Part shown: piece after piece, positions 53,340 through 64,000 of the stretch
Position numbering within the stretch: the stretch's first letter is position 1
Layout: every line of letters starts with the position of its first letter
The notes under the pieces: generated by a model
What the model saw: the letters and a program-made list of their open reading frames with translations, nothing else
What the model was told of the DNA's origin: nothing
Databases searched by the model: none
DNA from: Odiellus spinosus
Taxonomy: Eukaryota; Arthropoda; Arachnida; Opiliones; Phalangiidae
Assembly (NCBI GenBank): GCA_963920705.1
Contig: CAWUCO010000219.1
Location: 1,736,001-1,800,000, forward strand
DNA: 64,000 nucleotides
Direction: 5' to 3'
Position numbers and translations under genes: made by a program

Positions 53340-55500
53340 TACTTGGAGAATTTGTTAATCGATACTTGGAAAATTTGTGGATCTCTACTTGTAAAATTTG
53401 TGGATCTCTACTTGGAAAATTTGATGATCTCTACTTGGAAAATTTGTGGATCTCTCCTTGGAATATTTGTGGATCTCTACTTGGAAAATTTGTGGATCTC
53501 TACTTGGAAAATTTGTGGATCTCTACTTGGAAAATTTGTGGATCTGTACTTGGAAAATTTGTGGATCTATTTTTGGAAAATTTGTAAATCTATACTTGGA
53601 AAATTTGTAAATCTATACTTGAAAAATTTGTAAATCTATACTTGGAAAATTTGTAAATCTATACTTGGAAAATTTGTAAATCTATACTTGGAAAATTTGT
53701 AAATCTATACTTGGAAAATTTGTAAATCTATACTTGGAAAATTTTTGGATCTATACTTGGAAAATTTGTGGATCTATACTTGGAAAATTTGTGGATCTCT
53801 ACTTGGAAAATTTGTGGATCTCTGCTTGGAAAATTTGTGTATCTATACTTGTAAAATTTGTGGATCTATACTTGGAAAATTTATGGATCTATTTTTGGAA
53901 AATTTGTGGATCTATACTTGGAAAATTTGTGGATCTCTACTTGGAAAATTTGTGGATCTCTACTTGGAAAATTTGTTAATATATACTTGGAAAATTTGAG
54001 GATCTATTTTTGGAAAATTTGTAAATCTATACTTGGAAAATTTGTAAATCTATACTTGGAAAATTTGTAAATCTATTTTTGGAAAATATTTGAATCTATA
54101 CTTGGAAAATTTGTGGATCTATACTGGGAAAATTTTTGGATCTATACTTGGAAAATTTGTGGATCTATACTTGGAAAATTTGTTAATCTATACTTGGAAA
54201 ATTTTTGGATCTATTTTTGGAAAATTTGTAAATCTATACTTGGAAAATTTGTAAATCTATGCTTGGAGAATTTGTAAATCTATACTTGTAAAATTTATAA
54301 ATCTATACTTGAAAAATTTGTAAATCTATACTTGGAAAATTTGTAAATCTATACTTGGAATATTTGTAAATCTATACTTGGAAAATTTGTAAATCTATAC
54401 TTGGAAAATTTGTAAATCTATACTTGGAAAATTTATAAATCTATACTTGGAAAATTTGTGGATCTATACTTGGAAAATTTGTGGATCTCTACTTGGAAAA
54501 TTTGTGGATCTGTACTTGGAAAATTTGTGCATCTGTACTTGGAAAATTTGTGGATCTGTACTTGGAAAATTTATGGATCTGTTCTTGGAAAATTTGTAGA
54601 TCTGTACTTGTAAAATTTGTAAATATATACATGGAAAATTTGTAAATCTATACTTGGAAAATTTGTAAATCTATACTTGGAAAATTTGTAAATCTATTTT
54701 TGGAAAATTTGTAAATCTATACTTGGAAAATTTGTAAATCTATTTTTGGAAAATTTGTGAATCTATTTTTGGAAAATTTGTGGATCTCTACTTGGACAAT
54801 TTGTGGATCTCTACTTGGAAAATTTGTGGATCTATACTTGGAAAATTTATGGATCTATTTTTGGAAAATTTGTAAATCTATACTTGGAAAATTCGTAAAT
54901 CTATACTTGGAGAATTTGTAAATCTATGCTTGAAAAATTTGTAAATCTATACTTGGAAAATTTGTAAATCTATACTTGGAAAATTTGTAAATCTATACTT
55001 GGAAAATTTGTAAATCTATACTTGGAAAATTTGTAAATCTATACTTGGAAAATTTGTAAATCTATACTTGGAAAATTTTTGGATCTATACTTGGAAAATT
55101 TGTGGATCTATAATTGGAAAATTTGTGGATCTCTACTTGGACAATTTGTGGAACTCTACTTGGAAAATTTGTGGATCTGTACTTGGAAAATTTGTGCATC
55201 TGTACTTGGAAAATTTATGGATCTATACTTGGAAAATTTGTGGATCTCTTTTTGGAAAATTTGTAAATCTATACTTGGAAAATTTGTAAATCTATACTTG
55301 GAGAATTTGTAAATCGATACTTGGAAAATTTGTGGATCTCTACTTGGAAAATTTGTGGATCTCTACTTGGAAAATTTGATGATCTCTACTTGGAAAATTT
55401 GTGGATCTCTCCTTGGAATATTTGTGGATCTCTACTTGGAAAATTTGTGGATCTCTACTTGGAAAATTTGTGGATCTCTACTTGGAAAATTTGTGGATCT
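53340..55500 (+). repeat. Pair of blocks with GATGATC and CTCCTTGGAATATTTG monomers, 1,955 bp apart
   Basis: The run from AATCGATAC through TTTGATGATC and CTCCTTGGAATATTTG occurs at about 53,348-53,560 and again at 55,303-55,500, offset 1,955 bp (85 monomers). Between them lies the offset-2,346 copy plus AA-type monomers. No non-satellite sequence is present. Confidence 0.78.
53930..54830 (+). repeat. Copy of 51.58-52.46 kb at offset 2,346
   Basis: Rare variants line up at 102 monomers' distance: TTTGAGGATC, the CTGGGAAAATTTTTGG monomer (51,779 and 54,125), an ATGCTTGGAGAATTTG monomer, TTTATAAATC and the ATATACATGG monomer. One extra monomer near the right end changes the offset to 2,369. 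Confidence 0.82.
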
Positions 55501-55969
55501 ATACTTGTAAAATTTGTGGATCTATTTTTGGAAATTTTATGGATCTATTTTTGGAAAATTTGTAAATCTATAATTGGAAAATTCGTAAATCTATACTTGG
55601 AGAATTTGTGGATCTGTACTTGGAAAATTTGTGGATCTATACTTGTAAAATTTGTGGATCTATACTTGGAAAATTTATGGATCTATTTTTGGAAAATTTG
55701 TAAATCTATACTTGGAAAATTCGTAAATCTATACTTGGAGAATTTGTAAATCTATGCTTGAAAAATTTGTAAATCTATACTTGGAAAATTTGTAAATCTA
55801 TTCTTGGAAAATTTGTAAATCTATACTTGGAAAATTTGTAAATCTATACTTGGAAAATTTTTAAATCTATACTTGGAAAATTTGTAAATCTATACTTGGA
55901 AAATTTGTGGTTCTCTACTTGGAAAATTTGTGGATCTCTACTTGGAAAATTTGTGGATCTCTACTTGGA

Positions 55970-58900
55970 AAATTTGTGGATCTCTACTTGGAAAATTTAT
56001 GGATCTCTACTTGGAAAAATTGTGGATCTCTACTTGGAAAATTTGTGGATCTGTACTTGTAATATTTGTGGATCTGTACTTGTAAAATTTGTGGATCTAT
56101 ATTTGGAAAATTTGTGGATCTATTTTAGGAAAATTTGTAAATCTATACTTGGAAAATTTGTAAATCTATACTTGAAAAATTTTTAAATCTATACTTGGAA
56201 AATTTGTAAATCTATACTTGGAAAATTTGTAAATCTATACTTGGAAAATTTGTAAATTTATACTTGGAAAATTTGTAAATCTATACTTGGAAAATTTTTG
56301 GATCTATACTTGGAAAATTTGTTGATCTATACTTGGAAAATTTGTGGATCTCTACTTGGAAAATTTGTGGATCTCTAATTGTAAAATTTGTGGATCTCTA
56401 CTTGGAAATATTGATGATCTCTACTTGGAAAATTTGTGGATCTCTACTTGTAAATTTGTGGATTTTTACTTGGAAAATTTGTGGATCTGTACTTGGAAAA
56501 TTTGTGGATCTGTACTTGGAAAATTTGTGGATCTGTACTTGGAAAATTTGTGGATCTCTACTTGTAAAATTTGTGGATCTCTACTTGTAAAATTTGTGGA
56601 TCTGTACTTGGAAAATTTGTGGATCTGTACTGGGAAAATTTGTAAATCTATACTTGGAAAATATGTAAATCTATACTTGGAAAATTTGTGGATCTATCCT
56701 TGGATAATTTTTGGATCTATACTTGGAAAATTTTTGGATCTATACTTGGAAAATTTGTGAATCTATACTTGGAAAATTTGTGGATCTCTACTTGGAAAAT
56801 TTGTGGATCTCTACTTGGAAAATTTGTGGATCTCTACTTGGAAAATTTGTGGATCTCTACTTGGAAAATTTGTGGATCTATACTTGGAAAATTTGTGGAT
56901 CTATACTTGGAAAATTTGTAAATCTATACTTGGAAAATTTGTAAATCTATACTTGAAAAATTTGTAAATCTATACTTGTAAAATTTGTAAATCTATACTT
57001 GGAAAATTTGTAAATCTATACTTGGAAAATTTGTAAATCTATACTTGGAAAAATTTTTGATTTATACTTGGAAAATTTGTGGATCTATCCTTGGATAATT
57101 TTTGGATCTATACTTGGAAAATTTGTGGATCTATACTTGGAAAATTTGTGGATCTCTACTTGGAAAATTTGTGGATCTCTACTTGGAAAATTTGTGGATC
57201 TCTACTTGGAAAATTTGTGGATCTCTACTTGGAAAATTTTGGAGCTCTACTTGGAAAATTGGTGGATCTCTACTTGGAAAATTTGTGGATCTGTACTTGG
57301 AAAATTTGTGCATCTGTACTTGGAAAATTTGTGGATCTATACTTGAAAAATTTTTAAATCTATTTTTTAAAAATTTGTAAATCTATACTTGGAAAATTTG
57401 TAAATCTATTTTTGGAAAATTTGTGAATCTATACTTGGAAAATTTGTAAATCTATACTTGGAGAATTTTTAAATCTATACTTGGAAAATTTGTAAATCTA
57501 TACTTGGAAAATTTGTAAATCTATACTTGGAAAATTTGTAAATCTATACTTGGAAAATTTGTGGATCTATACTTTTAAAATTTGTGGATCTATACTTGGA
57601 AAATTTGTGGATCTATACTTGGAAAATTTGTGGATCTATACTTGGAAAATTTGTGGATATATACTTGGAAAATTTGTGGATCTCTACTTGGAAAATTTGT
57701 GGATCTCTACTTGGAAAATTTATGGATCTCTACTTGGAAAAATTGTGGATCTCTACTTGGAAAATTTGTGGATCTGTACTTGTAATATTTGTGGATCTGT
57801 ACTTGTAAAATTTGTGGATCTATATTTGGAAAATTTGTGGATCTATTTTAGGAAAATTTGTAAATCTATACTTGGAAAATTTGTAAATCTATACTTGAAA
57901 AATTTTTAAATCTATACTTGGAAAATTTGTAAATCTATACTTGGAAAATTTGTAAATCTATACTTGGAAAATTTGTAAATTTATACTTGGAAAATTTGTA
58001 AATCTATACTTGGAAAATTTTTGGATCTATACTTGGAAAATTTGTTGATCTATACTTGGAAAATTTGTGGATCTCTACTTGGAAAATTTGTGGATCTCTA
58101 ATTGTAAAATTTGTGGATCTCTACTTGGAAATATTGATGATCTCTACTTGGAAAATTTGTGGATCTCTACTTGTAAATTTGTGGATTTTTACTTGGAAAA
58201 TTTGTGGATCTGTACTTGGAAAATTTGTGGATCTGTACTTGGAAAATTTGTGGATCTGTACTTGGAAAATTTGTGGATCTCTACTTGTAAAATTTGTGGA
58301 TCTCTACTTGTAAAATTTGTGGATCTGTACTTGGAAAATTTGTGGATCTGTACTGGGAAAATTTGTAAATCTATACTTGGAAAATATGTAAATCTATACT
58401 TGGAAAATTTGTGGATCTATCCTTGGATAATTTTTGGATCTATACTTGGAAAATTTTTGGATCTATACTTGGAAAATTTGTGAATCTATACTTGGAAAAT
58501 TTGTGGATCTCTACTTGGAAAATTTGTGGATCTCTACTTGGAAAATTTGTGGATCTCTACTTGGAAAATTTGTGGATCTCTACTTGGAAAATTTGTGGAT
58601 CTATACTTGGAAAATTTGTGGATCTATACTTGGAAAATTTGTAAATCTATACTTGGAAAATTTGTAAATCTATACTTGAAAAATTTGTAAATCTATACTT
58701 GTAAAATTTGTAAATCTATACTTGGAAAATTTGTAAATCTATACTTGGAAAATTTGTAAATCTATACTTGGAAAAATTTTTGATTTATACTTGGAAAATT
58801 TGTGGATCTATCCTTGGATAATTTTTGGATCTATACTTGGAAAATTTGTGGATCTATACTTGGAAAATTTGTGGATCTCTACTTGGAAAATTTGTGGATC

Positions 58901-59420
58901 TCTACTTGGAAAATTTGTGGATCTCTACTTGGAAAATTTGTGGATCTCTACTTGGAAAATTTTGGAGCTCTACTTGGAAAATTGGTGGATCTCTACTTGG
59001 AAAATTTGTGGATCTGTACTTGGAAAATTTGTGCATCTGTACTTGGAAAATTTGTGGATCTATACTTGAAAAATTTTTAAATCTATTTTTTAAAAATTTG
59101 TAAATCTATACTTGGAAAATTTGTAAATCTATTTTTGGAAAATTTGTGAATCTATACTTGGAAAATTTGTAAATCTATACTTGGAGAATTTTTAAATCTA
59201 TACTTGGAAAATTTGTAAATCTATACTTGGAAAATTTGTAAATCCATACTTGGAAAATTTGTAAATCTATACTTGGAAAATTTGTGGATCTATACTTTTA
59301 AAATTTGTGGATCTATACTTGGAAAATTTGTGGATCTATACTTGGAAAATTTGTGGATCTATACTTGGAAAATTTGTGGATATATACTTGGAAAATTTGT
59401 GGATCTCTACTTGGAAAATT
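55970..59420 (+). repeat. 1,723-bp HOR, two tandem copies
   Basis: At offset 1,723 the following recur: GGAAAAATTGTGG (56,014 and 57,737), a TATTTTAGG monomer, TTTGTTGATC, the ATTGATGATC join, CTTGTAAATTTGTGG, TATCCTTGGATAATTTTTGG (56,696 and 58,419), and TTTTGGAGCTC (57,238 and 58,961). The unit is 75 monomers less two bases, owing to fixed short monomers. The second copy has a few extra GGATCTCTAC monomers near 59,420-59,500 and a GAAATCCATAC change near 59,240. Confidence 0.9.
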
Positions 59421-59799
59421 TGTGGATCTCTACTTGGAAAATTTGTGGATCTCTACTTGGAAAATTTGTGGATCTCTACTTGGAAAATTTGTGGATCTCT
59501 ACTTGGAAAAATTGTGGATTTCTACTTGGAAAATTTGTGGATCTGTACTTGTAAAATTTGTGGATCTATACTTGGAAAATTTGTGGATCTATTTTTGGAA
59601 AATTTGTAAATCTATACTTGGAAAATTTGTAAATCTATACTTGAAAAATTTGTAAATCTATACTTGGAAAATTTGTAAATCTATACTTGGAAAATTTGTA
59701 AATCTATACTTGGAAAATTTGTCAATCTATACTTGGAAAATTTTTGGATCTATACTTGGAAAATTTGTGGATCTATACTTGGAAAATTTGTGGATCTCT

Positions 59800-60670
59800 A
59801 GTTGGAAAATTTGTGGATCTCTACTTGGAAAATTTGTGGATCTATACTTGTAAAATTTGTGGATCTATTTTTGGAAAATTTATGGATCTATTTTTGGAAA
59901 ATTTGTAAATCTATAATTGGAAAATTCGTAAATCTATACTTGGAGAATTTGTGGATCTGTACTTGGAAAATTTGTGGATCTATACTTGTAAAATTTGTGG
60001 ATCTATACTTGGAAAATTTATGGATCTATTTTTGGAAAATTTGTAAATCTATACTTGGAAAATTCGTAAATCTATACTTGGAGAATTTGTAAATCTATGC
60101 TTGAAAAATTTGTAAATCTATACTTGGAAAATTTGTAAATCTATTCTTGGAAAATTTGTAAATCTATACTTGGAAAATTTGTAAATCTATACTTGGAAAA
60201 TTTGTAAATCTATACTTGGAAAATTTGTAAATCTATACTTGGAAAATTTGTAAATCTATGCTTGGAAAATTTGTAAATCTATACTTGGAAAATTTGTAAA
60301 TCTATACTTGGAAAATTTTTGGATCTATACTTGGAAAATTTGTGGATCTATACTTGGAAAATTTGTGGATCTCTACTTGGAAAATTTGTGGATCTCTACT
60401 TGGAAAATTTGTGGATCTATACTTGTAAAATTTGTGGATCTATTTTTGGAAAATTTATGGATCTATTTTTGGAAAATTTGTAAATCTATAATTGGAAAAT
60501 TCGTAAATCTATACTTGGAGAATTTGTGGATCTGTACTTGGAAAATTTGTGGAACTATACTTGTAAAATTTGTGGATCTATACTTGGAAAATTTATGGAT
60601 CTATTTTTGGAAAATTTGTAAATCTATACTTGGAAAATTCGTAAATCTATACTTGGAGAATTTGTAAATC
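59800..60670 (+). repeat. 575-bp repeat carrying the ATAATTGGAAAATTCG cassette
   Basis: The rare pair ATAATTGG and AAAATTCGTAAATC occurs at about 55,571, 59,914, 60,489, 61,385 and 62,351. The second and third are 575 bp apart (25 monomers) within matching context, so this is a tandem duplication. The other spacings (4,343, 896, 966) show the same cassette placed in different surroundings. Confidence 0.82.
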
Positions 60671-62229
60671 TATGCTTGAAAAATTTGTAAATCTATACTT
60701 GGAAAATTTGTAAATCTATTCTTGGAAAATTTGTAAATCTATACTTGGAAAATTTGTAAATCTATACTTGGAAAATTTGTAAATCTATACTTGGAAAATT
60801 TGTAAATCTATACTTGGAAAATTTGTAAATCTATGCTTGGAAAATTTGTAAATCTATACTTGGAAAATTTGTAAATCTATACTTGGAAAATTTTTGGATC
60901 TATACTTGGAAAATTTGTGGATCTATACTTGGAAAATTTGTGGATCTCTACTTGGAAAATTTGTGGATCTGTACTTGGAAAATTTGTAAATCTATACTTG
61001 GAAAATTTGTAAATCTATACTTGAAAAATTTTTAAATCTATTTTTGGAAAATTTGTAAATCTATACTTGGAAAATTTGTAAATCTATTTTTGGAAAATTT
61101 GTGAATCTATACTTGGAAAATTTGTGGATCTATACTTGGAAAATTTGTGGATCTATTTTTGGAAAATTTGTAAATCTATACTTGGAAAATTTGTAAATCT
61201 ATACTTGGAGAATTTTTAAATCTATACTTGGAAAATTTGTAAATCTATACTTGGAAAATTTGTTAATCTATACTTGGAAAATTTGTGGTTCTCTACTTGG
61301 AATATTTGTGGATCTATAATTGTAAAATTTGTGGATCTATTTTTGGAAAATTTATGGATCTATTTTTGGAAAATTTGTAAATCTATAATTGGAAAATTCG
61401 TAAATCTATACTTGGAGAATTTGTGGATCTGTACTTGGAAAATTTGTGGATCTCTGCTTGGAAAATTTGTGGATCTATACTTGTAAAATTTGTGGATCTA
61501 TACTTGGAAAATTTATGGATCTATTTTTGGAAAATTTGTAAATCTATACTTGGAAAATTCGTAAATCTATACTTGGAGAATTTGTAAATCTATGCTTGAA
61601 AAATTTGTAAATCTATACTTGGAAAATTTGTAAATCTATACTTGAAAAATTTGTAAATCTATACTTGGAAAATTTGTAAATCTATACTTGGAAAATTTGT
61701 AAATCTATACTTGGAAAATTTGTAAATTCATACTTGGAAAATTTGTAAATCTATACTTGGAAAATTTTTGGATCTATACTTGGAAAATTTGTGGATCTAT
61801 ACTTGGAAAATTTGTGGATCTCTACTTGGAAAATTTGTCGATCTCTAATTGTAAAATTTGTGGATCTCTACTTGGAAATATTGATGATCTCTACTTGGAA
61901 AATTTGTGGATCTCTACTTGTAAATTTGTGGATCTGTACTTGGAAAATTTGTGGATCTGTACTTGGAAAATTTGTGGATCTGTACTTGGAAAATTTGTGG
62001 ATCTCTACTTGTAAAATTTGTGGATCTCTACTTGTAAAATTTGTGGATCTGTACTGGGAAAATTTGTAAATCTATACTTGGAAAATATGTAAATCTATAC
62101 TTGGAAAATTTGTGGATCTATCCTTGGATAATTTTTGGATCTATACTTGGAAACTTTTTGGATCTATACTTGGAAAATTTGTGAATCTATACTTGGAAAA
62201 TTTGTGGATCTCTACTTGGGAAATTTGTG

Positions 62230-64000
62230 GATCTCTACTTGGAAAATTTGTGGATCTCTACTTGGAAAATTTGTGGATCTATACTTGTAAAATTTGTGGA
62301 TCTATTTTTGGAAATTTTATGGATCTATTTTTGGAAAATTTGTAAATCTATAATTGGAAAATTCGTAAATCTATACTTGGAGAATTTGTGGATCTGTACT
62401 TGGAAAATTTGTGGATCTATACTTGTAAAATTTGTGGATCTATACTTGGAAAATTTATGGATCTATTTTTGGAAAATTTGTAAATCTATACTTGGAAAAT
62501 TCGTAAATCTATACTTGGAGAATTTGTAAATCTATGCTTGAAAAATTTGTAAATCTATACTTGGAAAATTTGTAAATCTATTCTTGGAAAATTTGTAAAT
62601 CTATACTTGGAAAATTTGTAAATCTATACTTGGAAAATTTGTGGTTCTCTACTTGGAAAATTTGTGGATCTCTACTTGGAAAATTTGTGGATCTCTACTT
62701 GGAAAATTTGTGGATCTCTACTTGGAAAATTTGTGGATCTCTACTTGGAAAATTTATGGATCTCTACTTGGAAAAATTGTGGATCTCTACTTGGAAAATT
62801 TGTGGATCTGTACTTGTAATATTTGTGGATCTGTACTTGTAAAATTTGTGGATCTATATTTGGAAAATTTGTGGATCTATTTTTGGAAAATTTGTAAATC
62901 TATACTTGGAAAATTTGTAAATCTATACTTGAAAAATTTTTAAATCTATACTTGTAAAATTTGTAAATCTATGCTTGGAAAATTTGTAAATCTATACTTG
63001 GAAAATTTGTAAATTTATACTTGGAAAATTTGTAAATCTATACTTGGAAAATTTTTGGATCTATACTTGGAAAATTTGTGGATCTATACTTGGAAAATTT
63101 GTGGATCTCTACTTGGAAAATTTGTGGATCTCTAATTGTAAAATTTGTGGATCTCTACTTGGAAATATTGATGATCTCTACTTGGAAAATTTGTGGATAT
63201 CTACTTGTAAATTTGTGGATTTGTACTTGGAAAATTTGTGGATGTGTACTTGGAAAATTTGTGGATCTGTACTTGGAAAATTTGTGGATCTGTACTTGGA
63301 AAATTTGTGGATCTCTACTTGTAAAATTTGTGGATCTCTACTTGTAAAATTTGTGGATCTGTACTTGGAAAATTTGTGGATCTGTACTGGGAAAATTTGT
63401 AAATCTATACTTGGAAAATATGTAAATCTATACTTGGAAAATTTGTGGATCTATCCTTGGATAATTTTTGGATCTATACTTGGAAAATTTTTGGATCTAT
63501 ACTTGGAAAATTTGTGAATCTATACTTGGAAAATTTGTGGATCTCTACTTGGAAAATTTGTGGATCTCTACTTGGAAAATTTGTGGATCTCTACTTGGAA
63601 AATTTGTGGATCTCTACTTGGAAAATTTGTGGATCTATACTTGGAAAATTTGTGGATCTATACTTGGAAAATTTGTAAATCTATACTTGGAAAATTTGTA
63701 AATCTATACTTGAAAAATTTGTAAATCTATACTTGGAAAATTTGTAAATCTATACTTGGAAAATTTGTAAATCTATACTTGGAAAATTTGTAAATCTATA
63801 CTTGGAAAAATTTTTGATCTATACTTGGAAAATTTGTGGATCTATCCTTGGATAATTTTTGGATCTATACTTGGAAAATTTGTGGATCTATACTTGGAAA
63901 ATTTGTGGATCTCTACTTGGAAAATTTGTGGATCTCTACTTGGAAAATTTGTGGATCTCTACTTGGAAAATTTGTGGATCTCTACTTGGAAAATTTGTGG
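62230..64000 (+). repeat. Third, partial copy of the 55.4-57.2 kb region, cut by the window edge
   Basis: 62,641-64,000 follows 55,884-57,243 at offset 6,757, and 62,230-62,530 follows 55,450-55,750 at offset 6,780. Diagnostic variants such as GGAAAAATTGTGG, ATTGATGATC and TATCCTTGGATAATTTTTGG agree. A further partial relative lies at about 61,740-62,220 (offset 1,287 to 63,030-63,510). Small differences (GGATGTGTAC near 63,240) are private to this copy. Confidence 0.85.

Larger units (their letters stand above)
1..64000 (+). repeat. 23-bp tandem satellite array filling the window
   Basis: Every part of the window reads as head-to-tail copies of a ~23-bp AT-rich monomer, about 2,780 copies with no other sequence between them. 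The monomer is TTGG(G/A)AAATTT(T/G)T, then a variable dinucleotide, then ATCT, then (A/C/G)TAC. No inverted block, transposable element, gene or unique spacer was seen. Neither edge is a real array boundary, so the array is longer than 64 kb. Consensus G+C is about 22-30% depending on variant. Arrays of this scale are known from eukaryotic centromeric, pericentromeric, subtelomeric and heterochromatic regions; which applies here is not visible. Long-read assembly collapse or expansion cannot be excluded. Confidence 0.99.
43203..64000 (+). repeat. Family B satellite domain
   Basis: Monomers start TTGGAAAATTTGT (A at 5, G at 12). The main variants are AA with ATCTATAC, GG with ATCTATAC, ATCTCTAC or ATCTGTAC, GC with ATCTGTAC, and a TATTTTTGG form where positions 22-23 are TT. 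Some monomers keep T at 12 (GGAAAATTTTTGG or GGAAAATTTTTAAATC). CpG is almost absent here, unlike family A. Divergence between neighbouring monomers looks somewhat greater toward the right end (TTGATGATC, AATTCGTAAATC and GGAGCTC forms). The domain continues past the window edge. Confidence 0.95.

Noticed and set aside
52917..53633. 238-codon open frame in the B domain
   Set aside because: A run of GG-type monomers without TAA; periodic satellite translation with no recognisable domain, and interrupted in related blocks.
1..64000. CRISPR array
   Set aside because: The 23-bp repeats abut directly with no unique spacers, and there are no cas genes or leader.
1..64000. Giant repetitive protein gene (a coding minisatellite)
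   Set aside because: Monomer length is not a multiple of three, 1-, 2-, 5- and 8-base indels are frequent, stops recur in every frame, and no splice-like or unique sequence interrupts the array.
1..64000. Telomeric repeat or rDNA spacer
   Set aside because: The monomer bears no resemblance to TTAGGG-type telomere repeats, and no rRNA or rDNA promoter sequence is present. Subtelomeric location remains possible but untested.
1..64000. TATA boxes or promoters from TCTATAC in many monomers
   Set aside because: The motif is part of the satellite consensus and occurs over a thousand times; no site stands out from the rest.

Overview
The whole 64-kb window is one uninterrupted tandem satellite (or very long minisatellite) array. 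The monomer is about 23 bp, so there are roughly 2,780 copies. All are head-to-tail in the same orientation, and both window edges fall inside the array. I see no protein-coding gene, tRNA, rRNA, transposon, CRISPR array or unique flanking DNA. The long forward open frames (up to 300 codons) are artefacts of a monomer that often lacks stop codons. A homogeneous AT-rich array of this size, with higher-order repeats (HORs), points to a eukaryotic chromosome: a centromeric, pericentromeric, subtelomeric or other heterochromatic block assembled from long reads. I cannot name the species.

Monomer register used here: positions 1-13 are TTGGGAAATTTTT in family A or TTGGAAAATTTGT in family B. Positions 14-15 are a variable dinucleotide (CG, GG or GA in A; GG, AA, GC or GA in B). 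Positions 16-19 are ATCT, position 20 is A, C or G, and 21-23 are usually TAC. Position 12 (T or G) is the cleanest family marker.

Layout: 1-39,502 is family A. 39,503-43,202 is a mosaic of A and B blocks with sharp monomer-scale joins. 43,203-64,000 is family B. In the A domain, a rare 22-bp marker monomer containing CTAAACTAG occurs 46 times (the last at 42,022). Its spacings form a barcode that reveals nested HORs. A mega-unit begins at 1, recurs near-identically at 18,667, and recurs again at 27,331. The spacing series 618/803/about 1,026/574 or 551/782/620/642/796/298/620 is shared, with local losses and gains. Between the first two copies lie a more divergent 4.6-kb stretch and three tandem copies of a 1,861-bp unit. 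Between the second and third copies that interval is reduced to about 1.8 kb.

The B domain has its own HORs: 322 bp x3, 529 bp x2, units of 782-2,069 bp delimited by an anchor monomer pair, a 575-bp pair, and a 1,723-bp unit x2 with a third partial copy at the right edge. Many HOR lengths are exact multiples of 23 (322, 529, 575, 782, 966, 1,541). Others are off by 1-2 bases because of fixed single-base indels. The overall picture is repeated, recent, nested unequal exchange or amplification in a two-family satellite, not a gene system.
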